Shown: positions 40,501 to 52,460 of the stretch, piece after piece
Position numbering within the stretch: position 1 is the stretch's first letter
Layout: the number at the start of each line of letters is the position of its first letter
DNA from: Tetrahymena thermophila SB210
Lineage: Eukaryota; Ciliophora; Oligohymenophorea; Hymenostomatida; Tetrahymenidae
Direction of reading: 5' to 3'
Length of the DNA stretch: 64,000 nucleotides
Assembly (NCBI RefSeq): GCF_000189635.1
Contig: NW_002475968.1
Location: forward strand, 62,001 to 126,000
The notes under the pieces: model-generated
Database searches by the model: none
The model's input: the letters and a program-made list of their open reading frames with translations, nothing else
Told to the model about the DNA's origin: nothing
Made by a program: the position numbers and the translations under genes

Positions 40501-40799
40501 AGATGTTTGTACTTAATGTTGGAGCTGGCTCATCTTTTTTAACGCTATCTTTTTTAGTAATTTCTAAATCTATTTATGCTAACTTTTACAATTCTTTAGC
40601 TTTTTTCAATTACTATTCTAATTTTTCCTATAAAAACGTAAGAATTTTCCTTAATTCAAAATTAATTGCTAAGTTAACTTACTCTAAAACTGAGAGCTGA
40701 TGAAGCAGCAGGTGGAGCAGTTGATGGCTTGGCTGAGCTGCCAAGATTAACCACATTTTCTTTATTATTATTACTACTACTTTAGTTAAAACTATTCAT
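31575..40799 (-). CDS. giant Gln-rich protein with degenerate RecQ-helicase core
   Basis: Reads leftward from ATG 40799 (MNSFNQSSSNNN) to TGA 31577-31575, about 2900-3000 residues; introns include one right after residue ~41 (about 40690-40610) and several in the 3' third. Residues up to about 2150 (34.0-40.8 kb) are disordered: Ser/Thr/Pro-rich first, then extremely Gln-, Glu- and Asn-rich, with repeated SPGRQGLNLP/SPLRQGLSLP near 34.1 kb. The C-terminal part follows a RecQ helicase end to end: motif 0/I region RNQCQLIENI...LNQSGKNIFYQSLALL (33.83-33.95 kb), LLFIQQEYL, MIIYEDM in place of DExH, KKVIMYIDKSKKIEEI (motif IV), motif V region, IPRSVTSYVNDLNGY (motif VI, 33.02-33.06 kb), Zn-domain helix FINENCIKREVL (32.6-32.7 kb) and a winged helix ILDLATELQMTSQEL (about 32.3 kb). 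Walker A, DEAH and the motif VI arginines are lost, so ATPase activity is unlikely. RecQ4-like ancestry is my best guess; a structural replication or repair role is inference. Confidence 0.75.
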
Positions 40800-41854
40800 A
40801 CCTACCTAATAATATCTTAAATTTTGTATCTTATAAATTAATATACAAATGATTCTAAACTTTATGATGAAATCTTATTTGAAGCCAAAATACGCCAAAA
40901 TTTAATTTCAAATTTTGTAATAATAATCAAATTAATTAATAAATAAATAGTAAATTATTTAATTATGTATTGATACAAAAAATATAATATCATCTACCAT
41001 TTATTTATTGACTGATTCAAATTAATTTCAAAATTCTATTTGCCCTTAATATAAAAACACATTCAATTAATCAAAAATTGTCATCTTGATTTAATTCTGA
41101 TAGGAGTTGTTATTTAATATTTTTTTCTTTGGCGCAAATAAATACTACCTATTTTCTTAATTGTTTTTATAGGATTTTCAGATTTGAATTAGAGTAAAAT
41201 AAATATCTTAAAATGTTAGCAAATAAGTTAAAATATTTATTTATAATGTTTATTATTTTTAAAAAAATTAAATCTTTGAAATAAGTTTCAATAAATTATT
41301 ATTTATCTATTAAAATAATCAAAAATATTAAAAAATTTATAATTAATAAAAATCAAATTGAATTAAAATTTATTTTATTTATTCCACTTATTTGAATAAT
41401 ATTTAATAAAAATTAAAATTATTACTTTAAATATTTATAAATTTAACTTTCTATTCAAAAGTGAATCTTAAAATTATAAAAATTAATTAATTATTTATTG
41501 ATTATTTTAGTGGTATTATAAAATTTTTTATTTTATTTGTCAATTTTAAAGAAAAATTTGGTTTACAATTAAATTAATTTGTTTATTCATCAATTATTTC
41601 ATTGAAAAAGATTGTTAAATTCAATTAATATAACTTGTGTATGATTCATATTTAATAGAGAATAGAATATTTAGATGTGTTAATTTGAATGGTTGATTTA
41701 TTTATTTTATATTAACAAAGATCTTTTTTATATAGTAATTACATGAGTATTTGAAATTATTATTTATTCATTTATGTATTAATTTATCATAGTTATTAAG
41801 TATGTTTCAATTTATTTATTTATCTATTTATTTTTGTTAGTTTATTTGTCAGTT
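40800..41854. other. intergenic DNA
   Basis: Spacer between two minus-strand genes, holding the 5' flank of the Gln-rich RecQ-like gene. No feature seen beyond A/T runs and TTATTTATTTATC tracts. Confidence 0.6.
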
Positions 41855-43144
41855 TCAGTATAAGTTAGAAGTATTATGCTTGCTAAATGATCTTTTGGTG
41901 CTGTTAAAATCAGAACTAGTTTTATATAAATTTATGTGGTCGTAATTACCAAAATCACTTGGAATTCTATAGTTGCCTGGTCCAGGTGCTATTTTTATAT
42001 AATATTGGTTTAATCAAAATTATAATACAAAAATGAATATTTTTCAATACTGAATGATTTATTTGCTTAGATATCTGTAAATGATCTTCTTACTTAATTA
42101 GAAAATGCTCTTGTTCCATCTCCTCTATTGTAACTTAATACATATTGTCCACTAGAGTTTAAGTCATTTTTAGGTTAGTAGGTACCAGGTCCAGGTGCAG
42201 CAGATTCTATTTAAAGTAAATAAATTTTTGTTTAAAATTATTATATTATTTGAATTAAATTTAATAGAATAGTTTAAATGCTTAAAAAGTATAAAATGCT
42301 CTACTTATTGGACCAAATCTTTTTGAGGTAGGAGGATTAAAGGTTGTTGCACCAGAGCTTCTAAAATTAGATACAGTCTATCTACCTAATTTGGTGATAG
42401 TGTCTTTATGTACGTAACTTCCAGGACCAGGATTAGTTTGGTATGATTATTTTCCATCAAGGAAAACGGGATTATCTTTTTTTAATAGTTTTACCTTTAT
42501 TTCTATTTGTTAAATAACTATTTTTACATAAATTAGTTGTCTTTGGTCTCATAGAAAAGCCTTCAGTTCTAAGAGTCTCTGGGTGTTGATAGTTACCAGG
42601 GCCAGGATTTTTTAGAGGACCTTAGGTGATATAGCTAAATTCTTTCATATTCTGTTTTTAATATAAATTTATTTTGATTGATCAGATTTGCTTCATATTT
42701 AAATTTTACATCACGTGAAAGACCAAATGATTTTCCTCTTTAAGAAGACCTTTACTTTTCAAAAGCTGATTTCGTTTCATATGAATCTGGAGAGGGAGAG
42801 TAGACTTGTGTCTTTGTAAAATCATATTTAGTTCCATATCCAAATGCCGCTGATCTTTTCTCTTTTTGATCTTTTTAGTTGTAATATGCCTCAGAGCAGC
42901 TGTTATTTAAAATAATTATTCAGAACTTTGAACAATAGTGTGAATGTAGAAATTATATGATGCATTAATAATTAAAAATAAATATTCATTGATCAACAAT
43001 GTTTTACTAAGACTTATTTTTGTCAAAACGGTTTGATTTGCTGAAAGAATATTAGTATTTTGATTTTGATGTGTTTAAAGGATGGTTCATAATCTGAGAA
43101 GGGTTCGTAACAGAAAAATTACACAAGGTTTATGACATTGACAT
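41855..43144 (-). CDS. PGPG-repeat (SHIPPO/ODF3-type) axonemal protein
   Basis: Reads leftward from ATG 43144 (MSMSQT) to TGA 41857-41855 through about six exons. After a Ser/Asn-rich N-terminus the protein carries five spaced repeats of the sperm-tail PG-rich type: SPSPDSY, NPGPGNY, NPGPGSY, APGPGTY and TPGPGNY. Each is followed at 15-30 residues by the usual partner element such as GKSFGLSRD, TSKRFGPISR or STKRSFSK. Introns lie mostly between repeats: after SFGLSRD (about 42715), after TTNL (about 42525), after FYTF (about 42290) and after NKSF (about 42030). Known members (ODF3/CIMAP, STPG) are microtubule-inner or axoneme-associated proteins of cilia, which suits a ciliate. Total length about 260 residues is typical. 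The first intron, removing a TGA near 43000, is inferred. Confidence 0.8.
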
Positions 43145-44520
43145 TTTTATAGTTCTTTTTACCTAACAATTAATTTATTATTACTTTTTTTATTTAAAAG
43201 GTATCTAAATATTTTTAATGTATTATATTTATCAATCAATCTATATAAATAATATTTGATGTGTTGTTTTTTTCCATTTGATTTCAATATAAATTATTAA
43301 TTATTTGATTGATTGATTGATTGATCATAGATCATTCTCTATTTAATAACTGAGTAATTGTATATATATATAATTATTATGTCCAACTAACTAATGAAGA
43401 ATATCAATTAAAATATTAGCTAATCAATTAATTTTGATTGCTATTGAATATTAGTAATATAATAAAACTTGGAATCTGTATTAAATTTTATTATTTTTGC
43501 AAACCACACTAGTCCATTCAATTAATATATATAAGTTAATGTTTTTTATAATTTATTTTCAATAATTCTCTCAAATCCCTTTAAATCAATGGTAAATATT
43601 AATTGGTATATTTTAATAAAGGTCAAAAATTTATGGTATTCATAGTACATTTGATTATATTAATATTTTAAATGCCAAATTTTTTATTTTAATATTAGCC
43701 TCAATTCATAATATTTTTTTTAATTTATGCAAAAAACTAACTTGGAGTATACTTCATTATATTTTAAATAAATTCATAGTTTAAAAAGACAATATTAAGA
43801 AAATTATTTTTATTTTGATTGATTATTTGATAGAAAAGTTTTTTATAATTTTATTTGATATATATATCTAAAAACAAATTTAAAAAAATAAAATACTGCT
43901 TGAAATCAATATACTTTTATGTTTTCATTCATATAAGCTGATGAGATTGCTAAAAATCTAAGTCATTTATTATTTTATACTTAATTTAAATTATTATAAA
44001 TTTTATTATTATTAATATGTATCTAAATTTCGCTAATTTTTATCATTAAAATTAATAATAACATAAAAATTATAAAATATATTTTTATAAGTATTTATAA
44101 AAGATAAAAGAAGAAACTCTTTATTTTTGTTACTTATATATTATATAATGATCTCCTGATGCTTAATTATATCTACAAAATAAGAATAAGCTAATCCTTC
44201 TAAAAAATTTGATATATTAAATTTAATTATTGTGATTTGAAATATTAGAAAAAAGTTAATATTTATTTTAACATATTAGTTGTATTTAATTAATTTTATA
44301 TTTTTGAATACAAAAAAATAAAAATAGATTTGTGTATAGAGAATGCTGCTTATTTTTATTCATTTTCTTTTATTAATTATCAGATTTATCTTGCTTGATC
44401 AAATTTATAAATTATTGCTTTTCTTCTTAAAATTTAGAAAAAATATATTGATTTTTGATATAAAAAATTTGATATTTAGAAATTAATAAACAAAAATAGA
44501 TAATTAAAAATTAGAAAGAG
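43145..44520. other. divergent intergenic region
   Basis: Lies between the 5' ends of a minus-strand gene (43144) and a plus-strand gene (44521), so it should hold both promoters. It contains a (GATT)n tract at about 43304-43325 and a TATATATATA run near 43363-43372; no specific regulatory motif can be named. Confidence 0.55.
43304..43325. repeat. (GATT)n tetranucleotide repeat
   Basis: About five tandem GATT units (GATTGATTGATTGATTGATC) in the divergent promoter region. Confidence 0.8.
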
Positions 44521-45452
44521 ATGCTTGGCTGGTTTAATACTATAAAAGAAAAGGTACTTAAAATTTATAAATAAATTATTTTTTTTTACATAGAATATTT
44601 AATTTTTAAAAAAGTCTAAAGAAGTTGTATAGCTATATAAAAATGAGCTTTCAAATATGGTTTATTAGCTGGATGATGATATAAAAACATTGAAAAGTAT
44701 ATAAATAAAAGCGAATAAAAAATATTTAATTTTTTTGTATAATAAATAATGAATAATTAGCTAACATCAAAAATAACAAAGAAGAATAATCAGAAAAATA
44801 AGTAGAGCAGGAAATGAGTTGTATTAAAAGCGAAGAAAAATTAAATAATGATTAAGAAATATTATAGTAAAAAAGAAATGCTGTCGTAAGCCTTCTTATT
44901 TTGTTAAAAGAATATGAAAATAGTATTTAGAATAATGAAGATAACATTGAGTTTTTAAATGAGCAGATTGAATTTATAGAAAATAGCTTATAAAGTTATT
45001 TCGCTAAAGATCCTAAATAGCTTATAATGATAGAGAGAGATGATTTCACAAACTTTCATGTCTTTGAAGATACAGCAAATATTTAGCAACAAATTTAAAA
45101 GCTAGCTTAAACTGGTGCAATAAAAAATCTTCCTGCAGATACACAAATATAAAAGAGAGTATTATATTTTTTAATTTATTAGTTACATGAAAAAATACAA
45201 TACTCGATCGAGCAATAATAACAATCTCTTAATGATGTAAAGTAGTAAATAAATAATCAAGCTTAAATTGGTGAATAAGAAGAAAGCAATTAGTAATTCT
45301 TAAATGAAGATCCTAACATTATATCACAAGATTCAATTGAAGAATAAGAAGAGGGAAGCAATACAAAAATACAAAAAAGAAAATCTAGTTAATAAAAGAG
45401 TAATCAAGATGAAGATAACTGGGAAATTGATGAAAAAATGATAGTAATATGA
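44521..45452 (+). CDS. acidic coiled-coil hypothetical protein, BSDC1-like N-terminus
   Basis: Three exons: 44521-44553, 44615-44696 and 44761-45452, with introns of 61 and 64 bases. The joined frame is 268 codons plus TGA (45450-45452) and is internally consistent. The N-terminus (LGWFNTIKEKSKEVV, then YKNELSNMV) resembles the opening of BSD-domain-containing protein 1 and related membrane-adaptor proteins. A canonical BSD domain with its Phe-Trp pair is not visible. The middle is helical with a conserved-looking block DDFTNFHVFEDTANIQQQ and LPADTQIQKRVLYFL. The C-terminal 80 residues are Glu/Gln-rich and end with NQDEDNWEIDEKM; an acidic tail with a single Trp recalls the terminal acidic Trp motif of BSDC1 relatives. 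Function unknown. Confidence 0.7.
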
Positions 45453-45874
45453 ATATGAATAAACAAACATTAATTTTAATAAATATTTTGACAAATTATT
45501 TGTATATATTATATAAAAATATTAACTAAATAAAATTTTATAATAAATTTTTTATTTTTAGTATTGATTGGATGATTGATTGATTATTCATGTTTTTAAA
45601 TAAAATTCTAAAAAAACATAATAAAGGAATTATTAAATATCAAAATTTGTTAAAAAATGCATTTATTTATATTTTAAATGGAATTTTTTTTCAGTGGTTT
45701 CTTTTATTTAAAATTAATTTATTATTAAATCTGATACTATATTAAAATAAATTATTTTATTTTTCAATAATATTTAGATTTTCTTTGTAATTTATGAGCA
45801 TTTTTATATTAAATTATTTTTAAATTAAGAATACATATCTTATTTAAGCTATTTAATTGCTTTTATTTTTTAAA
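45453..45874. other. intergenic DNA
   Basis: Short A/T spacer between two plus-strand genes, with a GATTGATTGATTATT tract near 45565-45585; nothing else seen. Confidence 0.6.
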
Positions 45875-46629
45875 ATGACGGAAGAAAAATAGAAAACTAC
45901 AGCTACTATCTTAAGTTAGAAGAGCGAGATTCTAGGAAATGTGAAATTTGGAAAAGGTAAATTATTTTAAAATAAAATCAGTAAAAAATACTGTAATATT
46001 GATAAAAAAGGATGCATAATTCACCCAAATTGCACTATTTTAGCTGAAGGAGGAGACATTATATTTGGAGATTATAACATAATTGAAGTAAACATAATTT
46101 TAAAAGCCAACCTAAAAAAATGAATATTACATTTTTAAATATTTATTTAAAGGAAAGAGTTTCAATCGTAAACAAGAAAAGTAAGGATCCAGCTAAAAAT
46201 AAGAATATGTTTATTGGATCATACAATTTGTTTGAAGTAGGATCAAAAATAGATACTTCTGATATAGGAAATATGAATCATTTTGAACCAAGGAGTATTA
46301 ATTAGTTTCATGCTAGGTTTAAAGTTATATTTACTTATTTTATTAGGTAGCGTGGAACAAGATTGCTAAATTAAAGATAAATGCACCATAGGAGCATGTG
46401 TTAAACTTCCTTAGGGTATTTTTAAATTAAAGCCATTTATTTGATTTATTTTTAAAGCAAATGTAAATACTAAAAAGGAACTATTATCGAAGACAAAAAA
46501 ATATATTATCCTGATAAAGTAGTAAAAGAACTTAATTTTGACGAGTAACGCTTCTAAAAGCATATAGTCAGTATGTATTAAGCTTTATCTATTCTTATAC
46601 CTTAAAATAATCCAGTCAAACAAATTTGA
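45875..46629 (+). CDS. DCTN6: dynactin subunit 6 (p27)
   Basis: Five exons: 45875-45956, 46011-46087, 46153-46294, 46347-46415 and 46478-46629. They sum to 522 bases (173 residues plus TGA) with consistent phases. The protein is a left-handed beta-helix of the dynactin p25/p27 type: ILGNVKFGKGCIIHPNCTIL, EGGDIIFGDYNIIEERVSIV, MFIGSYNLFEVGSKID, NHFEPRSSVEQDCQIKD, CTIGACVKLPQGTIIEDKKIYY. The FEPR and CTIGAC blocks match the DCTN6 signature, and the length is close to the human protein (190). p27 caps the pointed end of the dynactin Arp1 filament with p25, p62 and Arp11, helping link the dynein activator to membrane cargo. Ciliates rely on cytoplasmic dynein for intracellular and ciliary transport, so a conserved role is reasonable. 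Confidence 0.88.
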
Positions 46630-47065
46630 ATAAAAATAGTTTGTTTAAAAAATATATGTATGAATTTAATATCAACTAATTATCAATAAATATATGGTTC
46701 AATTAAATAATTCATTATAAAATTTTTAATGTCCTTTATATAATACTCACCAAAATTATGTTAACATAAAATTTATTCATAATAATAAAGAAAATTCTGA
46801 AATTAAATATTAAAATTTTAATTACATCCTAAATAATCTGAAAATTCTCATTTTTTATAATTTGTTTATATATGAATAAAAAGCAATGTATCAACTATAA
46901 CTTATACTTAAGAAATTATATTAACTTTTATAAATTTAAATGAAGGTAAAGTTTTTTAATCAAAAAATTTTTTTATCCAAATAAGTTTAAGGAAAATTAA
47001 CTCAAGGCAATAAATAATCAAAAATCAATTATTGATTGATTAACAATAGCATAAGTAAACTATCA
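46630..47065. other. intergenic DNA
   Basis: A/T spacer between the dynactin gene and the first potassium channel; no feature seen. Confidence 0.6.
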
Positions 47066-49234
47066 ATGGACTACTAAAAACAAAATAAAAATTCTCATTA
47101 AAGATCATAATTTTCTATGTAAAACTAATCTCTAGAGATCCTAGCTGATGAACACCAAGCCCCCTAGGAGAGCTATAATAGTAGAAAGTGCCAGAGAAAT
47201 TTATTTGAGATAAAGTGCACTGAAATAGAAATTGGGCTCAAAGGAGACTAAACGATTTCTAATAATAGCCTATTTATTGTAAATAACAACAATAACTCAT
47301 TCTTTGAAAATGTTTAGTAGAATACTGAAGGAAATGTAAAAGAAACAAATTGCCCTTATAAAGAAAGAAACGAAACATTATCTGAGTAATAACCTATTGT
47401 GCTTTTAACAAATGATTAATACTAGGACAACCATTTAAAAAAAAATAATTCTACTAATAAAAAGTAAGTTAATAGCTAAAACACTAGCGGATCTATAAAG
47501 AGCAACAATAAAATAAAAATAGGAATTAAAGAGGAACCAAAGCGACCAAGCATATGGAGATCCTAGACTTAAATTAAAGACTAAAATTAAATAAAATCTA
47601 AAATTGATAATCAACTTGATAAGGTTGATAGTAAACCAGATTTATGTTAAAAGCAGGTGTCAAAGAACGGAGGTTGGATACCAGAAGATATTATATATGA
47701 ATAAAATATCTTCGAGTTGAGTAGAAAAGTTACTCTTGTTGTAAAAAATAATTTTACTTAAAGTAAGACATAAAACTATAAAGAAAGGAAGTACTAGTAG
47801 AACTTTTAGAAGGCAGCAGATATTGTAAATAAGCTTTTAAATACATCAATGAATAGAATTATGAGAGTTAGGCAACATGTCAGAAATTTTATAATGCTTC
47901 TTAAACTCAGGTACATGAATCGTAGGATAGACGATCTCACTGATAGCGATTACATGTCAATAAATGATTTAAGCAATTTTTATAAATCACAAAAATAAAA
48001 AAAGAATAGCAATAAATGTATTAATTACTTCAACTTTGTATTAAAAATAAGCTAAAAAATACCAATATTTATGCCTACAGACCTTTTAAGAGTAGTATGG
48101 GATGCTATCTTAGTTTTTTTTACCTATATTTTCCTCTACTTTTACTCAATACTGATGTTTTTTAACTAAGAAAATCCTGATACAGAGTTCATAAAATAAT
48201 TTTTCTTCTACACATTTTTTATATTTATTATTGATGTTTTGATCAATTTTAACACTGCCTTTTTTGACAAAGATTTAATTATTGTTAAAAGAAAATAAAT
48301 AGCCTCACAATATTTTTTTTCAAATGTGTTTTTTACTGACTTTGTGAGCCTTATGGTATTGGGCATTAAAGTTATTAAAAGAAGCAACTATATTGTATTC
48401 AATCCCGACCATGATTTGTTAACATATTGCTTTAATTTGCTTGTATTTTTTAAAGCAAATGGAATATCCATAAAAAAGAAGAGATTTGATTATGTTTTCA
48501 CTCTAAAAGAAAATTAAAAGCATGTAATAAAATTAATTAACTAGCTATTTAGTGTAGTTACTGTTGCTCATATTGGTAAAATCTAAAATTTTATTGAAAT
48601 AAAATAATATTTATAATAAATTCAAAATATTCATTTTTTTATAGCTGCAATAGGATGGTATTTTCTTGGCGTGTAAGAAGTTGTGAGCAAAAACTAAGTA
48701 AACTGGCTAGAAAAATTAAATATATCAGAAGAAGTATATTACCAAAAATATATATACTCTATTTACTGGTCAATTACCACAATGACAACAGGTTTTTATT
48801 TACTAATCTAATTATTTTCATAATATCAACAATTATAATTTATATTTCTAAAAAAAATTTATTCTAAAAAATGAACTCAAAATTCATTTTAGAAAACTTT
48901 TATTTGTTTTTATATTAGCATTATAGTGTTTTTTTCAATAATTTTTGTATTGATAAAGTTGGCTACGGAGACATATCAGCAACAAATTATGAAGAAGCAT
49001 TATATATTTCAATAATTATGCTTTTATTTAGTTGTGTCTTTGCTTACTCAATCAACAATATTGGATTCATCTTATAAGAAATAGAAAAATCTTCAAAATA
49101 GCTGAATGAAAAAATAACTACAATTTAGAGGTATATTTTTTTTGATGACTATAATAAATAAATTGTTCTTTATATCTAATTTTTTTAATTTTTAATCACA
49201 ATTCGCATTCTTTATATTCCTTTGAGTTATAAAA

Positions 49235-49285
<51 letters not shown>

Positions 49286-52130
49286 GAATAATAAAAATAT
49301 ACTATATGCACTTCTTAATTACAACATCAAATAATTAATATCCTACCCTAATCAAAATTTTTTGTAAAAAAATAATAAAGGGTGTTTTGAGTATTTAATA
49401 AGAATTACTTAATTACTTACTTACTACACTATATGAAAAAATATTTCATAACATTCTTTAAATTATTTGTATTTTTATATGAAGATACTTAAACAGAAAG
49501 AATGTCAATATTTCTCTTAAGAGTAGAATCAGACATTACTTATCATTTTTAGCTTAGGAATAGAAAGATAGAGATAAATAAGCTGAAGATGAAATTCTAT
49601 AAATATTATCTAACAAATTAAGAGAGGAGATAACAGTTGAAATAAATTCTAAGATTTTAAACAAATATAGCATCTTTACTTCTAATTTTTCTTAATAAAC
49701 TTTGGACAAATTAGTTTTTAAAATGACAGAAGTTTTAATAAATCCCAATGAGATAATTTTTAGAGAAGAGTAAAATGATGACATGTCAATTTACTTTATT
49801 TAAGGAGGTATTATTGAGATTTATTAACAATCCATATAGAAATTAGAAAAACCAAATGTAATTCAAACCCTTACAGATAATAGTATTTTTGGAGATATTT
49901 CATTCTTCTCTGGACTATCCAGAAAATCCTCAGCGAGAAGCATTAATCTTTCTACTTTGTATAAAATTTCAAGAGAAGATTTTATAGATGTAATTAAAGA
50001 AAATAATGAAGATTATGAAAGATTTAAAATGATTTAAGAATAAATTATTTTTTAAGGAGATTTATCTTTAATTCATATTGAATGTTATAATTGCTAGTAA
50101 GTTGGGCATATTTCTAATTAATGCCCTAAAACTCATTAAATGTTTGATAAACAATTTGTTATTTTAAGAGATATCTACTCACTGTTTTAGTCAAGAAAAA
50201 ATATTTAACGAAATTTTGAGAAAAATAAATTCAAGCCATTGTAAATTTAATTTTTAAAAAATTATTTATTATAAATTATTTAAATTTTTTAAATAAAATA
50301 TAAAGAAATTTAATTTAAATAAACTATGAAATGAGCAACAGGCTAAAATAGAATTTTTAAGAAGAGGATTGCCAATTTTTAAATATGTTTGAATCTGATG
50401 AAAAATATACAGGATCATCTTATTACAACTCTGAAGATTTTGATAGTGAAGAATACGAAGATTAGGGTGATGAAGGTACGAATTCTAAATCACACACAAA
50501 CATTGATAATGCTTCAGTGGAATCATCTTCAAATTTTTAAAAATAAAATTCTATGCAAAAAAAGTAAATTGGTAAAAAAAAAGAAGTTTCTAAAAAATAT
50601 CTGGATAGTAATTTGATTTGTGAAGACATAATCTCTAATCTTAATCCAGAAGTATAAAGCAATAGTTATAAAACGAACTCGAATATGATTAATGATAATA
50701 TAGAATAGTTGAAAAATCAAATTAAAAATCAAAACTATTTCAAGAGTGGAAAATCCATGGAAGAAGTAGAATAAATAAAAAGCAATTAATTTTTAGAATA
50801 AAATAATATTTATTTTAATTCAGATCTGAATCATAAATAATAAACTTCAACAAAAACTGACTCAGATTTGAACTAGTAGACCGTAAATGATTAATCTTAA
50901 AATTTTAAATTTGAAGAAGAGGAATATACTAAGGAAGCATTTACGAATAAAAAAACTAAAACTATAAAATCGGCAGAATCAAGTTTATTAAGCTGTGATA
51001 TTGTGCACTAAAAAGATTATTCTAAATAATAAATTAAAAGATAGAGTGGTACGAGTTAAAGCTTGCAATAGCTGCACCTGAAAAGAAGCTCATTTAAGGT
51101 TCAAGATGATTTTTAATCAAACATGAATAATTCAAGCTTAAAAGGATAAGAACTTAATATTAATTAATCTAATAAAAGAATAAGCGTCCTTCTCAATCAA
51201 ATTAACAATAATTAAAATATAACAACAAAAAACAGCTAAGAGTAAATAAATTACAGAAGTTCGATTGATTAAATCTTACTGCAAGGAATTTTAGTCAACA
51301 ATTTGATTTAATCGCATTCCTCCTAAGCTAATTTGTAATCAGAATAATCTTTTAAATTTTCGAAAAACTTTGATGTTAGTTTAGAAAAAAAGAAAAATAG
51401 TATCATATAACAAAATTTAACTCTTAGTAATAAAAAGAGTTCAATGCTCTAAATTAAAGAAGTAATAGAAGAGGAGCCAGTAATATCTAGTTACAAAAGT
51501 ATAGCTAAACTAAAGAATAAATAATCTAAAGATAGAAATTCTATAATTAAAGCTTTGAGTAGCATTAATAAAAATGATGACAATTCTACTACTACTAAGG
51601 ATGATGATAAAAGTAATGAAAATGATATCAAATTATAGCGGACTTAATCACAGTAGATTTAAAATACCTAAGCTCCATGTAATAATGATTTATAATTAGT
51701 AGAAAGGCTTTCAAAGCTTTTATTGAATCCATAGTTACCATTATTACTCTAATTAACTTCTGGAATGAGTTTTAGAGAAATGGCATAAATAAATAATAAT
51801 AATCAAATGGATACGTTTGATAAGATGCATAACTTTAAAAAATTTTTCCCTCATAATAACATAGAAATTGTTCTTAATAAACTGAAAACAATGCAACTAG
51901 AGTAAAAAAAAATGAAAAAGTAGAAGATAATAAATAAACCACGTCGCTAAAATATATTATTCTCAAGATTCTATAGCTCCCCTTCATCATAGGTTCATGA
52001 AAATTTCAAGCTTTTATAATAAGAATTAAATATAGATGATTATAGACCTACTTATCTTTCATATGGAGTTAGTAAGAGAAGAGGGTTTTAATTTCCAAGC
52101 AATAATCATAACTTAACTTTATATTTTTGA
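47066..52130 (+). CDS. CNBD potassium channel with CCHC zinc knuckle, copy 1
   Basis: Five exons: 47066-48575, 48645-48791, 48959-49130, 49485-50240 and 50306-52130. They total 4410 bases, 1469 residues plus TGA, in phase throughout. The N-terminal 330 residues are polar, with a conserved block (KCTEIEIGLKGDQTISNN) and a basic helix (NTSMNRIMRVRQHVRNFI). S1 starts at about 336 (PTDLLRVVWDAI), S2 at 380, S3 at 415. The S4 region (455-475) has a KKKR cluster, not a regular Arg ladder. S5 is VAHIAAIGWYFLGV, the pore is SITTMTTVGYGDIS (about 546-559), then S6. The C-linker reads RYLNRKNVNISLKSRIRHYL. The CNBD (about 685-780) has its phosphate-binding block FGDISFFSGLSRKSSARS. A zinc knuckle CYNCQQVGHISNQC follows at about 810-823, then a tail of about 640 Ser/Asn/Gln-rich residues ending SKRRGFQFPSNN. 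Predicted K+-selective plasma- or ciliary-membrane channel possibly gated by cyclic nucleotide. Confidence 0.88.
49231..49284. repeat. (AAAT)n microsatellite in channel intron
   Basis: About thirteen tandem AAAT units inside the third intron (49131-49484) of channel copy 1. This intron is much longer than the others (354 bases); the repeat and flanking A/T account for part of the excess. Confidence 0.9.
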
Positions 52131-52460
52131 TAATTATTCAATTTTTTCGTGTTTATTGATAGAGTTTCTATTTAACATTTATCTTCTAAATAAAGTTATT
52201 AAAAAGTAAACATTTTTTTACTTTTTTGTCACATTATTAAAGCAATAACAATAAAAATTAATTATTTACTACAAAATTTTGTAAAAGAACTTACGTTAAT
52301 TAAAATTAAGTTAATATATTTTATTGTTTAAACCGCAAATTTAAAATCAAAAAATTTAATTTAAACTTTCTTATATTTATATCAAATTTATATATATCAT
52401 ATTTTTTCTAAATTACATTATGAAAGAGATCCTAAAAAACAACAAAATTAATTTATATCT

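Noticed and set aside
50389-50732. Overlapping standard-code frames on both strands near 50.4-50.7 kb
   Set aside because: Both are shadows of the fifth exon of channel copy 1, whose frame is conserved in copy 2 at 63.5 kb.
50333-52130. A separate gene starting at ATG 50333 after the channel
   Set aside because: In both paralogues the frame joins the CNBD exon through an equivalent intron, and residues on both sides of the splice are conserved (P(L/F)NLI...MS), so it is the channel's own tail.
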